Assembly (NCBI RefSeq): GCF_000230975.2
Contig: NC_021172.1
Coordinates: forward strand, 1,426,001-1,490,000
Direction: 5' to 3'
Source: Hyphomicrobium denitrificans 1NES1
GTDB lineage: Bacteria > Pseudomonadota > Alphaproteobacteria > Rhizobiales > Hyphomicrobiaceae
Length of the DNA stretch: 64,000 nucleotides
A program made the translations under genes and the position numbers. Under the pieces are notes generated by a model. That model had not been told where the DNA came from, searched no databases, and saw only the letters and a program-made list of their open reading frames with translations. Shown piece after piece: positions 53,746-63,375 of this stretch (position 1 is the first letter of the stretch; each line of letters begins with the position of its first letter).

Positions 53746-55749
53746 ATGAGCAAAGCCCAAAGCAAGGTGGTGACGTCGCCAGCCCCAAGCGTTCGCGACA
53801 TGGCCAACGCCATTCGCGCGCTTGCCATGGATGCGGTGCAAGCGGCGAACTCAGGCCACCCAGGAATGCCAATGGGCATGGCCGACGTCGCGACTGTGCT
53901 GTTCACAGAGGCACTGAAATTCGATCCTGCGGTTCCTTCGTGGGCTAACCGCGACCGCTTCGTTCTGTCGGCCGGGCACGGCTCGATGCTGCTCTATGCG
54001 CTGCTGCATCTTACGGGCTACCCCGGCATGACGATCGATGAGCTGAAAAATTTCCGGCAGTTCGGCTCTAAGACGGCCGGACATCCTGAATATGGTCACG
54101 CGCCCGGCATCGAGACGACGACCGGTCCGCTCGGACAGGGGCTGGCGAACGCCGTCGGCATCGCGCTTTCGGAGCGGTTGCTCGCAGCACGTGTCGGCAA
54201 CGATCTCATCGATTATCATACCTACGTCATCGCCGGTGACGGATGCCTCATGGAAGGCATCAGTCAGGAAGCGATCTCGCTCGCGGGACACCTGAAGCTC
54301 GGTAAGCTGATCGTTCTCTGGGACGACAACTCGATTTCGATCGACGGCGCAACGAGCCTGTCCGTTTCCGACAACGAGATCGAACGTTTCACGGCGTCCG
54401 GCTGGAATACCGCACGCGTCGACGGCTACGATCCGACGGCGATCGCGGCGGCCATCAAGGCTGCGAAGGCCAATACCTCACGGCCGTGGCTGATCGCGTG
54501 CAAGACCGTCATCGGGTACGGTGCGCCCAATAAGGCCGGAAAATCCTCCGCGCACGGAGAACCACTCGGCGCGGAAGAAATCAAGGCAACACGTGAACGG
54601 CTCGATTGGCCGTATCAGCCGTTTGACGTCCCGGATCACATTTTATCGGCATGGCGCGCGGTCGGCAGCCGGGGCACGAAAGTTTACGCCGATTGGGCAA
54701 AGCGACTTTCGACGGCAAACGCCGAAGCGAAGGCGCTGATCGGCGGCCGCAAGATCGAAACGGCAGTGGCTGCCGCGATCGCGGAGGCCAAGACGGCATT
54801 CGCGGCCGACACGGCGAAGCGGGCGACGCGCGTCTGGTCGCAATTGACGCTCGAGCGTCTGGTTCCGGCCCTGCCGGAGCTTATCGGCGGTTCGGCCGAT
54901 CTAACAGGCTCGAACGGCACGAAGACGAAACATCATGCGTCGGTCACGCCCGAGAATTTTGCAGGCAACTATGTGCACTACGGCGTGCGCGAGCACGGTA
55001 TGGCGGCTGCCATGAATGGCATCGCGCTGTCGAACTCGTTCATTCCATACGGCGGCACGTTCCTGGTCTTCACCGATTATTGCCGCCCATCGATCCGCTT
55101 GTCGGCATTGATGCAGCAGCGTGTCATTTACGTGATGACGCACGATTCGATCGGGCTCGGGGAAGACGGGCCGACGCATCAGCCGGTCGAGCATCTGAGT
55201 GCGCTCCGCGCCATTCCGAATGTCTACGTGTTCCGGCCAGCCGACGGCATCGAAACGGCCGAGTGTTGGGAGCTTGCAATCGCTGCCAAAAGAACACCGT
55301 CGATCCTGGCGCTCTCGCGGCAGGCGGTTCCGAATCTCCGGAGCGACGGTTCCGAGAACCGAAGTGCGAAGGGCGCCTATCTCATCAAATCCCCCGAGGG
55401 CAAGCGTGACGTAACATTGCTCGCAACGGGATCTGAGGTCGGCGTTGCAGTCGAAGCGGCGGCGGAGTTGGCGAAGTCGGGAATCTCAGCTGCTGTGGTC
55501 TCGATGCCATCGTTCGAACTTTTCCGCGCGCAGCCTGAAAGCTATCAGAATGACATTCTCGGCGAAGCGCCGCGCATCGCCATCGAAGCAGGCGTCGCCC
55601 AATCCTGGTACGAGTGGCTGAGAAAATCCGACAAGTTCGTCGGCATGTCGGGGTTTGGTGCGTCGGCTCCTGCTGGAAAACTCTTCGAGCATTTCGGCAT
55701 CACGGCGGTACACGTCGCGGATATCGCCCGGCAGGCAGTCGCTTCGTAA
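53746..55749 (+). CDS. tkt: Transketolase
   Basis: A 667-residue thiamine-diphosphate enzyme. It has [35 protein letters not shown] and [27 protein letters not shown]. The ThDP signature is [32 protein letters not shown] and the C-terminal half has [27 protein letters not shown]. It feeds the pentose phosphate pathway. The usual gap gene between tkt and pgk is absent; pgk follows at 56 bases. Confidence 0.96.
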   Translation: MSKAQSKVVTSPAPSVRDMANAIRALAMDAVQAANSGHPGMPMGMADVATVLFTEALKFDPAVPSWANRDRFVLSAGHGSMLLYALLHLTGYPGMTIDELKNFRQFGSKTAGHPEYGHAPGIETTTGPLGQGLANAVGIALSERLLAARVGNDLIDYHTYVIAGDGCLMEGISQEAISLAGHLKLGKLIVLWDDNSISIDGATSLSVSDNEIERFTASGWNTARVDGYDPTAIAAAIKAAKANTSRPWLIACKTVIGYGAPNKAGKSSAHGEPLGAEEIKATRERLDWPYQPFDVPDHILSAWRAVGSRGTKVYADWAKRLSTANAEAKALIGGRKIETAVAAAIAEAKTAFAADTAKRATRVWSQLTLERLVPALPELIGGSADLTGSNGTKTKHHASVTPENFAGNYVHYGVREHGMAAAMNGIALSNSFIPYGGTFLVFTDYCRPSIRLSALMQQRVIYVMTHDSIGLGEDGPTHQPVEHLSALRAIPNVYVFRPADGIETAECWELAIAAKRTPSILALSRQAVPNLRSDGSENRSAKGAYLIKSPEGKRDVTLLATGSEVGVAVEAAAELAKSGISAAVVSMPSFELFRAQPESYQNDILGEAPRIAIEAGVAQSWYEWLRKSDKFVGMSGFGASAPAGKLFEHFGITAVHVADIARQAVAS

Positions 55750-55805
55750 GCGGGTTGAGTGAAGCGCGTAACGCCGGCTGATGCTCAAACGTACTGGTGC
55801 ATGGT

Positions 55806-57002
55806 ATGAATCTGGACAAGCTGAAGACTACGGACGGCATCGACGTCGCAGGTAAGCGCGTGATCGTCCGCGCCGATCTCAACGTGCCGATCAAGAATGG
55901 CAAGGTCACGGACGCGACCCGTCTCGAGCGCGTCGTGCCGGGCCTGAAGGCACTGGCCGAGCGCGGTGCGAAAGTTGTCGTTATTTCGCATTTCGGGAGA
56001 CCGAAAGGGGTTGATCCTGACCTGTCGCTGCGTCCCGTGGCAGCGACGCTGCAGAACCTTCTTGGCCGTCCGGTGAAATTCGGCGAGGACTGCATCGGAG
56101 CGCCCGCCGAAGCGGTCGTTCAATCGCTGAAGAACGGCGACGTCGCGGTGCTCGAAAATCTTCGCTTTCACAAGGGCGAAGAAAAGAACGATCCAGAATT
56201 TGCGACAGCGCTTGCGAAGCTCGGCGACATCTTCGTTGGAGATGCGTTCTCGTGCGCGCATCGTGCGCATGCTTCGACCGAGGGCATCACACACAACCTG
56301 CCATCCTACGCCGGCCCGTTGCTGATGGAAGAGATCAACGCGCTTCGAACGGCGCTCGAAAAGCCGGAACGCCCCACGGCTGCGCTCGTCGGCGGCGCCA
56401 AGGTTTCGACGAAGATCCCGGTGCTGACAAACCTTGTCGCCAAGGTCGACAAACTGATCATCGGCGGAGGTATGGCCAACACATTCCTTCAGGCGGCAGG
56501 CACGAAGGTCGGCAAATCGCTTGCCGAACCTGAGTTTGCAGGAACGGCGCGCGACATCATGTCGGAAGCCAAAGACAAGGGATGTGACATCATTCTTCCT
56601 GTCGATGCAGTCATCGCGCGAGAGTTCAAGGAAGGGGCGGCGAGCGAAGTCGTTCAAATCGACAACGTGCCGTTCGACGCAATGATTTTGGATGTCGGGC
56701 CGAAGTCGGTCGCGCATGTCACGGAAGTTCTGGAAAGTGTCAAGACACTGCTCTGGAATGGTCCGATGGGTGCGTTCGAGATTTCGCCATTCGGCGAGGG
56801 GACATTCTCGGTTGCGCGCACTGCGGCGGCCCTGACGAAAGCCGGGAAGCTGGTTTCAGTCGCCGGCGGAGGCGACACCGTCGCGGCCTTGAACGCCGCA
56901 AACGTTACGGACGACTTCACTTACGTCTCGACAGCCGGCGGCGCTTTCCTCGAATGGCTCGAAGGGCGTGAGCTGCCGGGCGTTGCGGCGCTTGCGCGCT
57001 GA
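55806..57002 (+). CDS. pgk: Phosphoglycerate kinase
   Basis: A 398-residue glycolytic and gluconeogenic kinase with [66 protein letters not shown] and the nucleotide site [13 protein letters not shown] at 55806; a GTG three codons earlier is possible. It lies between tkt and a CcdA-type gene on the same strand. Confidence 0.96.
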   Translation: MNLDKLKTTDGIDVAGKRVIVRADLNVPIKNGKVTDATRLERVVPGLKALAERGAKVVVISHFGRPKGVDPDLSLRPVAATLQNLLGRPVKFGEDCIGAPAEAVVQSLKNGDVAVLENLRFHKGEEKNDPEFATALAKLGDIFVGDAFSCAHRAHASTEGITHNLPSYAGPLLMEEINALRTALEKPERPTAALVGGAKVSTKIPVLTNLVAKVDKLIIGGGMANTFLQAAGTKVGKSLAEPEFAGTARDIMSEAKDKGCDIILPVDAVIAREFKEGAASEVVQIDNVPFDAMILDVGPKSVAHVTEVLESVKTLLWNGPMGAFEISPFGEGTFSVARTAAALTKAGKLVSVAGGGDTVAALNAANVTDDFTYVSTAGGAFLEWLEGRELPGVAALAR

Positions 57003-57045
57003 GGGGAGTTCATGCGCCGAGGGCGCGCGGAAGTGGATCGATAGA

Positions 57046-57843
57046 ATGCTTGCAGACGCCCATATCTACATCGGGGTCGCCCTCGCCGGGCTCGCGAGCT
57101 TCCTGTCTCCCTGCGTGTTGCCTCTCGTGCCGCCGTACCTTGGGTACATTGGCGGCACAACTCTCGACCAACTGACGGGCGAGGATGCCGTCGACCGGCG
57201 CGTGTGGGGACGCGTCGTCATATCATCGCTATTTTTCGTTCTGGGTTTTACGACCGTATTCGTGGCGCTCGGTGCGGGAGCAAGCACGATCGGGCAGGTG
57301 CTGCTTGCCTATCGCGCCTCGCTCGGGACGATTGCGGGCATCGTCATCGTGCTCTTCGGGCTGCACTTTCTCGGCGTCTTCCGGATTCCGCTGGTTTATA
57401 GCGAGGCGCGCTATTCGCACGCGGCGGAAGAAGCAAGCTTCGTCAGTGCCTATATCATGGGCCTCGCGTTTGCGTTCGGATGGACGCCCTGCATCGGCCC
57501 TGTGCTTGCGACGGTGTTGACGCTGGCGGCAAGTGAGACCAGCCTCTGGGCTGGGGTGAAACTTCTGTTCGCCTACTCGCTCGGATTGGGCGTGCCCTTC
57601 GTCCTCGCGGCAATCGCAATACGGCCGTTCCTCGGGTTCATGAAGCGCTTCAAAAAGCACTTCACGACGCTGGAAAAGCTGATGGGCCTTCTGTTGATCG
57701 CAATGGGGCTGCTCTTCATTTTCGGCGCGCAGAACTGGTTCAGCCAATGGATGATCGAAAACTTTCCGGGCTTAACGAAGATTGAATCGCTCGTGACGCC
57801 GGCCGATCTTGGAAACCAGATCCTGCAGAAGGGAACGCCCTGA
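57046..57843 (+). CDS. ccdA: CcdA-type cytochrome c biogenesis membrane protein
   Basis: A 265-residue protein with six membrane helices of the DsbD-beta family. The redox cysteines are in LSPCVLPLVPPYLGYIGG and GWTPCIGPVLATVL. It relays electrons from cytoplasmic thioredoxin to periplasmic partners that keep apocytochrome cysteines reduced, relevant for XoxG. The ATG at 57046 fixes the N-terminus just before the first helix. It starts 43 bases after pgk and its stop is 20 bases before thiD. Confidence 0.92.
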   Translation: MLADAHIYIGVALAGLASFLSPCVLPLVPPYLGYIGGTTLDQLTGEDAVDRRVWGRVVISSLFFVLGFTTVFVALGAGASTIGQVLLAYRASLGTIAGIVIVLFGLHFLGVFRIPLVYSEARYSHAAEEASFVSAYIMGLAFAFGWTPCIGPVLATVLTLAASETSLWAGVKLLFAYSLGLGVPFVLAAIAIRPFLGFMKRFKKHFTTLEKLMGLLLIAMGLLFIFGAQNWFSQWMIENFPGLTKIESLVTPADLGNQILQKGTP

Positions 57844-57863
57844 CCGCGGAGGAGATAGAGCCG

Positions 57864-58691
57864 ATGGCCGCCGCAGCGCCGCCGATTGCGCTTACGATTG
57901 CGGGTTCCGATCCGTCGGGCGGCGCGGGCATTCAGGCCGATTTAAAGACGTTTTCGGCGTTCGGCGTCTATGGTGCTTCCGTCATCACGGCATTGACCGC
58001 ACAGAACACGATGGGCGTTTCGGGCGTTCTCGGCATCGCGCCGGATTTCATTGCCGCTCAGTTTCGCTCCGTTGCGTCGGATCTGGCCGTGTCCGCGGTC
58101 AAGACGGGCATGCTGGGCGACGCGGCGACGGTCGAGATCGTTACGCGGCTTCTCGCGGAAATTCCGTCCGTTCCCGTGGTCGTCGATCCGGTCATGGTTG
58201 CGACGAGCGGGGATGTCCTGCTTGCGCCCGACGCGATTGATGCCGTGCGGCAGCATCTCATTCCGCGAGCTTTTCTGATCACCCCGAACATTCCCGAAGC
58301 TGCCAAGCTGCTCGGCGGATTGCCGGCCCAGTCGGAGTCCGACATGCGCAGAGATGCCGAGAAGCTGATGCAATTCGGCTGCGGCGCCGTTCTCTTGAAG
58401 GGCGGGCACGCGTGCGGTGCCGAGGCAGTCGACATTCTTTTCGATGGCGCCACGCATCATGTTTTGCGGCGGCCGTGGGTCGAAACACGGAACACGCACG
58501 GCACGGGCTGCACACTTTCAGCGGCCATCGCGGCCAATCTCGCGCTTGGCCGCTGGCTCGAAGAAGCGGTTGCGCGTAGCAAATCCTTTGTTTGGGAGGC
58601 GCTCGATGCCGGCCGGCATCGGGTCGTCGGCAAAGGCAACGGGCCGGTCGATCATCATTTTGCATTGAGAAAGCCGCCGCACGAGCACTGA
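57864..58691 (+). CDS. thiD: Hydroxymethylpyrimidine/phosphomethylpyrimidine kinase
   Basis: A 275-residue ribokinase-like enzyme of thiamine synthesis. Motifs: ALTIAGSDPSGGAGIQADLKTF, VYGASVITALTAQNTMGV, AVKTGMLGDAATVE, PVVVDPVMVATSGD, LLKGGHA and the catalytic THGTGCTLSAAIAANLALG. It ends a same-strand run from tkt. No TPP riboswitch was seen upstream of it or of the run. Confidence 0.94.
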   Translation: MAAAAPPIALTIAGSDPSGGAGIQADLKTFSAFGVYGASVITALTAQNTMGVSGVLGIAPDFIAAQFRSVASDLAVSAVKTGMLGDAATVEIVTRLLAEIPSVPVVVDPVMVATSGDVLLAPDAIDAVRQHLIPRAFLITPNIPEAAKLLGGLPAQSESDMRRDAEKLMQFGCGAVLLKGGHACGAEAVDILFDGATHHVLRRPWVETRNTHGTGCTLSAAIAANLALGRWLEEAVARSKSFVWEALDAGRHRVVGKGNGPVDHHFALRKPPHEH

Positions 58692-59085
58692 ATTGCTCGC
58701 AATCAGCGGTGAGCTTCGTTGTTGCATTGCAGCGATAGCTGTGGCGTCCGCGCACCTTTGATGTGGACTCATTTTCCTTCGTTGCCGTCAGGGCTTGCGA
58801 TGCTGTCTTCACTTTGGCAGCTTGCGCCCGGCTCCGGCACTTGTGGCCGGTCAACATCTCCGGGGGGAGCGCTAAGCTCGTTTCATAGGGTGGAACGGAG
58901 CTTGGCAAAACCGGTCCGCTTCTCGCGGGCCGGTTTTTTTTGTTGCGCTACTGGCACACACGGCGGGTTTCTTGCCGAATCGAATCGATGTTGTTGGAAA
59001 GATGCGTTGGTCTACTGCACGGTTCGCGTATTGTGGCAAAATGGAGAGAAGGCGCTTCCTGCGGCGCCTTGGGGGCCCAATCACA
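58692..59085. other. Intergenic region with an internal terminator
   Basis: These 394 bases lie between thiD and the FadL-type gene. A clear terminator is at 58907-58941. The 215 bases between thiD and that terminator have no credible protein frame and could be a long 3' UTR or encode a small RNA. Confidence 0.5.
58907..58941 (+). terminator. Rho-independent terminator
   Basis: An 11-bp stem, AACCGGTCCGC with GCGGGCCGGTT (one G-T pair), has a TTCTC loop and is followed by eight T residues. It is 218 bases past the thiD stop, far for a simple thiD terminator. Confidence 0.9.
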
Positions 59086-60318
59086 ATGCCGACTTCACCG
59101 TGCGTTCGGACTTTGTTGCAAACAGGAAGTCTTAGTCTCTTAGCCCTGGTGGCAGCGACGTCGATGGCGTCGGCGGGTGGCTTCGATATTCACGAGCAGT
59201 CAACGGTTTTCATGGGGTCTGCGTCGGCAGGCTCAGCCGCCGGGGGCAGCCTCGGCTCGATGTTCTGGAACCCGGCTTCGACCGCGCAATTTTCCGGTCT
59301 CAACACGGAATCGTCCTACACGCTTATTCTGCCGTATGGGAATATCGATATCGATAGTCCGGTGCCAGGCAGCAGTGGCAACATCGGCATCGACGCAACG
59401 AGCAGTTCAAGCTACGGCGCCTATCAGTTCGCGCCGGACTTGTGGCTGGGCATCGCGATCACGTCGCCCTTCGGTTTGGCCACGAAGCCCGAAAACACGT
59501 TTTATCCTGGTTCGTATCTGGGCGTGACGTCAAAACTCCTGACTGTGAATGCCAACCCGACGATCGCCTATCGGATTGCACCGGGTATCACGATCGGTGC
59601 CGGCATCCAGATCGAATGGGCGCAAGGCAAGCTGCAATTCCGCGACCCGACAACGTCGATAGCGCAGTTTGGCGGTACTGACTGGGCGTTCGGTGCGACA
59701 GCGGGCATTACGATCGAGCCGACAGCAGGCACGACGATCGGCCTGGGGTATCGATCGCAGATGACTCACGATCTGGAAGGTTCATTCTCTTCGGAGGCCA
59801 TTACGGGCGGGACAGGAGTGCCCGCTGTCGGGACGATCGATCTGCCCGATATTGTGACGCTGAGCTTGCGGCAGGTCATGACGCCGACAACCCGTTTACT
59901 CGGGACGGTCCAGTGGTCGAACTGGAGCCGCTTCAAGGATCTTACGCTCTCGGCAGGCGGGAGCGAGTTGGGGATTCAGGCGAATTGGGATGACGGCTGG
60001 TTCTTCTCGGTTGGTGGCGAGTACGATTATTCACCGACGCTGACATTGCGCGGTGGCGTCGCTTACGAAATTTCACCGATCGATGATGCGACGAAACGGC
60101 TCGTGCAAATCCCAGACAACAACAGGGTCTGGCTGAGCGTCGGCGCGAGCTACAAGTGGAGCGATGCGATCACACTGGACGTGGCCTATTCGCACATCTT
60201 CATCCAGGACGGCGGCATCGATCTGTACAGTCCGTTGGGTCCACAGTTTGGTGAATATACCGGCACCGTCGAGGCGTCCGTCGACCTGTTCTCGGTCGGT
60301 ATGCGGACGAGGTGGTAG
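59086..60318 (+). CDS. Outer-membrane transport protein of the OmpP1/FadL/TodX family
   Basis: A ~410-residue beta-barrel. The signal peptide (LLQTGSLSLLALVAATSMASA) is followed by the mature GGFDIHEQSTVFMGSASAGSAAGGSLGSMFWNPAS; this N-terminal hatch with NPA is the FadL hallmark. Alternating strands continue to the C-terminal VDLFSVGMRTRW ending in an aromatic residue. Earlier ATGs at 59041 and 58972 would place extra residues before the signal peptide. FadL proteins pass long-chain fatty acids or hydrophobic compounds. Confidence 0.9.
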   Translation: MPTSPCVRTLLQTGSLSLLALVAATSMASAGGFDIHEQSTVFMGSASAGSAAGGSLGSMFWNPASTAQFSGLNTESSYTLILPYGNIDIDSPVPGSSGNIGIDATSSSSYGAYQFAPDLWLGIAITSPFGLATKPENTFYPGSYLGVTSKLLTVNANPTIAYRIAPGITIGAGIQIEWAQGKLQFRDPTTSIAQFGGTDWAFGATAGITIEPTAGTTIGLGYRSQMTHDLEGSFSSEAITGGTGVPAVGTIDLPDIVTLSLRQVMTPTTRLLGTVQWSNWSRFKDLTLSAGGSELGIQANWDDGWFFSVGGEYDYSPTLTLRGGVAYEISPIDDATKRLVQIPDNNRVWLSVGASYKWSDAITLDVAYSHIFIQDGGIDLYSPLGPQFGEYTGTVEASVDLFSVGMRTRW

Positions 60319-60346
60319 GCCGCGTTTTTCCCTCGGTTCCTGCAAA

Positions 60347-60377
60347 CAAAAAACCGGGCTTCGCGCCCGGTTTTTTT
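60347..60377. terminator. Bidirectional rho-independent terminator
   Basis: CCGGGC and GCCCGG enclose TTCGC, extended by seven A on one side and seven T on the other, so it can act in both directions. It sits between the convergent FadL-type gene and the minus-strand gene ending at 60403. Confidence 0.95.
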
Positions 60378-60402
60378 ATTCCCGATCCAGCTGTCGGATC
60401 TG

Positions 60403-60951
60403 TTACGCGCCGTCATCAATCTTCAATTCGTGCAGGACGCTTTCGAGGATGCCCTCGAGTTTCGTTGCGGCGGCATCCAAGGTATTGGCCGCCGCAACGG
60501 CGCGGTGCGATTGGGCCGCCTGGGACTGGCTCATCGCGTAGAGCTTTCCGGCGTTGCGCGCAATTTCCTCACACCCTTTCGGATCGAAGGGATTGGCCTG
60601 CAGCGACCAGGCGATGTCGTGGATATCTTCCGCCGCCTTCAGGATGGCATGGGTCGGCAGGATGCTCTCATCGACAGTCGGTCGGGCCATGAGTCTGGCG
60701 CGCGTCTCGGCGAGGCTTGCCTTGAGCGTCTCGATCTCCGCCTTGAGTTGCCCCAAAAGCGCCGGCGGCTCGCGCAACGAATTCTGGAGTCGCTTGATCG
60801 CGTCTTCGAGTAGATTGCTGTCGAGGCGGCGCGCGCGACGGCCATGCTCGGCCAGGAACCACCGGCCGCGTGCGGTTTCCAGAAGCGTCGCTTCAATCGC
60901 CCGGTATTCGGTGTCGGCGTCCTCTGCGACCGGTAGAGACAAAGGCTGCAT
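60403..60951 (-). CDS. Conserved hypothetical alpha-helical protein
   Basis: A ~182-residue helical protein. A conserved-looking block near the N-terminus reads EYRAIEATLLETARGRWFLAEHGRRARRLDSNLL. A coiled-coil region follows (LLGQLKAEIETLKASLAETRARL), then DIHDIAWSLQANPFDPKGCEEIARNAGKLYAMSQ. ATG at 60951 is preferred; the frame runs to 61149 and would overlap the divergent MFS gene. The RGRWFLAE block recurs in Hyphomicrobiales proteins of unknown function. Confidence 0.75.
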   Translation of the reverse strand: MQPLSLPVAEDADTEYRAIEATLLETARGRWFLAEHGRRARRLDSNLLEDAIKRLQNSLREPPALLGQLKAEIETLKASLAETRARLMARPTVDESILPTHAILKAAEDIHDIAWSLQANPFDPKGCEEIARNAGKLYAMSQSQAAQSHRAVAAANTLDAAATKLEGILESVLHELKIDDGA

Positions 60952-61121
60952 CGTCGTTTGTGCTCCGCAAAAAACACTCAACGCATATGCGATTCTCGTG
61001 GCATGAGCAGGGGTTGCCATGACATCCACAGCGATAAGCCGTGCAGAGCCGGTGGTCGTATCAAATTCGCATCTTTCCGCTACATGGTTGGCTCGTCTTT
61101 GAGCATTTCGAGGGGTCGCAC

Positions 61122-62327
61122 GTGACCGGTATTGAGGATAAAGGCGCATTCGCTGTGCCGATCGCTCTCTTCTACGGCGCGCTTTTCGTTGTCTACGGCA
61201 TGTATGTGCCGTTCATGCCTGTTTGGCTCGATTGGAAGGGATTGACGGCTGGCGAGATCAGCACCGTGATCGCCGCTCCCCTTTTCGTTCGCGTCCTGGT
61301 GACCCCGACCGTTGCCGTGGCTGCCGACCGTAGCGGACTTCATCGCCGTCCCTTGATCGGGCTCGCATGGGCGGCGTTGGCGTTTGTGCTGATGCTGACC
61401 GTGTCGCGGTCGTTCTGGGCAATTCTGATTTTCGCGATCCTGCTGATGATCAGCAATTCGACGATCATGCCGCTGATCGACACGATCGCGGTTCAGGGCG
61501 CGCGGCAGAGAGGACAAGATTATGGACGCCTCAGGCTTTGGGGATCACTGAGCTTCGTGGCGGCGAGCTTTGTGGGCGGCATCGCAATCACGAAGTTCGG
61601 AGGCGGCGCAGGAATCTGGCTCATCGCGATCGGCTGTGCGCTGACATTGGTCGCCGCGTATCAGGTGCCGAACGTGGGCGGCAAGCCGGTATTGCCCGCC
61701 GACAATCCGCAACCGCTCTGGAAGATCGCCGAACCTCGCGAACTCTTGGCGCAGCGTGAATTCCGGCTGTTTCTCATTGCAGCGGGACTCGCACAGGCGG
61801 CCCATGCCACGTTCTTCACGTTCGGAACGCTCATCTGGCAGAAACAGGGGTTGTCAGCGGCGTGGTGTGGAACGCTCTGGGCGATCGGCGTTTTTGCCGA
61901 AGTTCTACTTTTTACGTTTTCCGGGCGCGTCGTTGCAAAATTCGGAGCTGCGCGGCTGATCGCAATTGGAGGAGCCGCCTCCATCCTGCGCTGGCTGACG
62001 CTCGCCAGCGATCCGTCGCTTGCGATCCTTGTGCCGTTACAACTCCTGCATGGTGTGACCTACGGAGCGTCACATATCGGAGCGATGCATTTTATTCATG
62101 ACGCCGTGCCGCGTGACAGGGCTGCGAGCGCGCAGGCTCTCTATGCGACGGTGTCGGCGGGTGTCGCGATGGGCGTTGCGACGCTGATTGCCGGCTACGC
62201 TTATGCCCAGGCCGGTCCTCTTTCATATGTCGCGATGGCGGCGATTGCCGCGGTGTCGCTAGGGGCGGCGCTGCGACTCCTTCAGATTTGGAATGGCGCT
62301 GTGCTTGTCCCACGGCCAGCGGCCTGA
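61122..62327 (+). CDS. MFS transporter (phenylpropionate permease/nucleoside:H+ symporter-like)
   Basis: A ~401-residue protein with twelve membrane segments. FYGALFVVYGMYVPFMPVWLDWKGLTAGEIS and GQDYGRLRLWGSLSFVAASFVGG are typical of the HcaT-like branch of MFS. GTG at 61122 has GAGGGG eight bases upstream. It is convergent with the epimerase gene, 7 bases apart. Substrate is unknown; small aromatic acids or nucleosides are usual in the branch. Confidence 0.88.
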   Translation: MTGIEDKGAFAVPIALFYGALFVVYGMYVPFMPVWLDWKGLTAGEISTVIAAPLFVRVLVTPTVAVAADRSGLHRRPLIGLAWAALAFVLMLTVSRSFWAILIFAILLMISNSTIMPLIDTIAVQGARQRGQDYGRLRLWGSLSFVAASFVGGIAITKFGGGAGIWLIAIGCALTLVAAYQVPNVGGKPVLPADNPQPLWKIAEPRELLAQREFRLFLIAAGLAQAAHATFFTFGTLIWQKQGLSAAWCGTLWAIGVFAEVLLFTFSGRVVAKFGAARLIAIGGAASILRWLTLASDPSLAILVPLQLLHGVTYGASHIGAMHFIHDAVPRDRAASAQALYATVSAGVAMGVATLIAGYAYAQAGPLSYVAMAAIAAVSLGAALRLLQIWNGAVLVPRPAA

Positions 62328-62334
62328 ACGCACA

Positions 62335-63318
62335 TCATCCCCACAACGCGCGCTCAGGCGGAGATATCCGGCCATTCCCGACGCGGAGCGGCGGCTGGCG
62401 GTCCCGTGCCAGAAGCAGCGGACCATCGAGATCGGCCCAATCCGCTGTTGCCGCGAGAAGCATCGCCGGCGCGACGGCAAGGGAGGTTGCAACCATCGAA
62501 CCGATCATCACCTTGAGGCCGTGCTGCCGGGCCGCACGCTCCAACGCCATTGCCCCGGTGAGACCGCCGGCCTTGTCGAGCTTGATGTTGACCGCATCGT
62601 AGAGGCCATTCAGGCGATCGAGATCGGCGGCCGTGTGAACGCTTTCGTCGGCGCAGATCGGCACCCGATGCGGCATAGAGCGGAGAGCTTCATCTGCCGA
62701 AGCCGGAAGCGGCTGCTCGATGACCTCGATCTTGCACTCGGCGGCGACTGCGATCAGCTCAGGCAGTGTTTCTGGTGTCCACGCTTCGTTGGCATCGACC
62801 AGTAGGCGAGCGCCCGGCCTTGCAAGGCGTACGGAGCGCATGCGGTCCACATCGTCTGGGCCGCCGAGCTTCAGCTTCAAGATCGGAAGATCGCGGGCGT
62901 CGGCGGCTTTTGCGGCCATAGCCTCGGGGGTATCGAGGCTTATCGTGTAAGCCGTGTACGCAGCCTCGGGCTCGGCTAATCCGGCGAGGTCAGCAACAGT
63001 GCGGCCGGTGCGTTTCGCTTCGAGGTCCCAGAAAGCGCAATCGAGGGCATTGAGCGCTGCGCCTGGTTTGAGGATACGCGTAAGGTCGCTGCGCGCGTTG
63101 ACGGTTGCGGACGCGTCGCGAATTTGATCCAGCACGCCCTCGACCGTTTCGCCGTAGCGCGCATAGGGGACGGCTTCGCCGCGACCCGCGAAATCTCCAT
63201 CGCGCACCGTGACGACGACGACGTGGGCCGCTGTTTTTGATCCGCGCGAGATCGTGAAGGCGTCCTTGAGCGGCCAGATCTCGCTTTGAGCGTCAATGCG
63301 GAGAGGGGACATCAGCAA
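62335..63318 (-). CDS. Dipeptide epimerase of the enolase superfamily (L-Ala-D/L-Glu epimerase-like)
   Basis: A 327-residue protein with the muconate-lactonising-enzyme fold. ILKLKLGG supplies the KxK catalytic lysine, LLVDANEAW, VIEQPLP and CADESVH the metal ligands, and NIKLDKAGGLTGA the second catalytic lysine. This pattern matches YcjG/YkfB-type epimerases that act on murein dipeptides. No mpaA or dipeptidase is adjacent, so substrate specificity is presumptive. Confidence 0.88.
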   Translation of the reverse strand: MLMSPLRIDAQSEIWPLKDAFTISRGSKTAAHVVVVTVRDGDFAGRGEAVPYARYGETVEGVLDQIRDASATVNARSDLTRILKPGAALNALDCAFWDLEAKRTGRTVADLAGLAEPEAAYTAYTISLDTPEAMAAKAADARDLPILKLKLGGPDDVDRMRSVRLARPGARLLVDANEAWTPETLPELIAVAAECKIEVIEQPLPASADEALRSMPHRVPICADESVHTAADLDRLNGLYDAVNIKLDKAGGLTGAMALERAARQHGLKVMIGSMVATSLAVAPAMLLAATADWADLDGPLLLARDRQPPLRVGNGRISPPERALWG

Positions 63319-63375
63319 TGGCCAGAGTTGCGGTGTTTCACAGCACGCCCCGCAACCTTTGCAATCATTGCGTGA

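Noticed and set aside
57700..57863. TPP riboswitch before thiD
   Set aside because: thiD begins 20 bases after the ccdA stop, and no THI-box sequence is visible.
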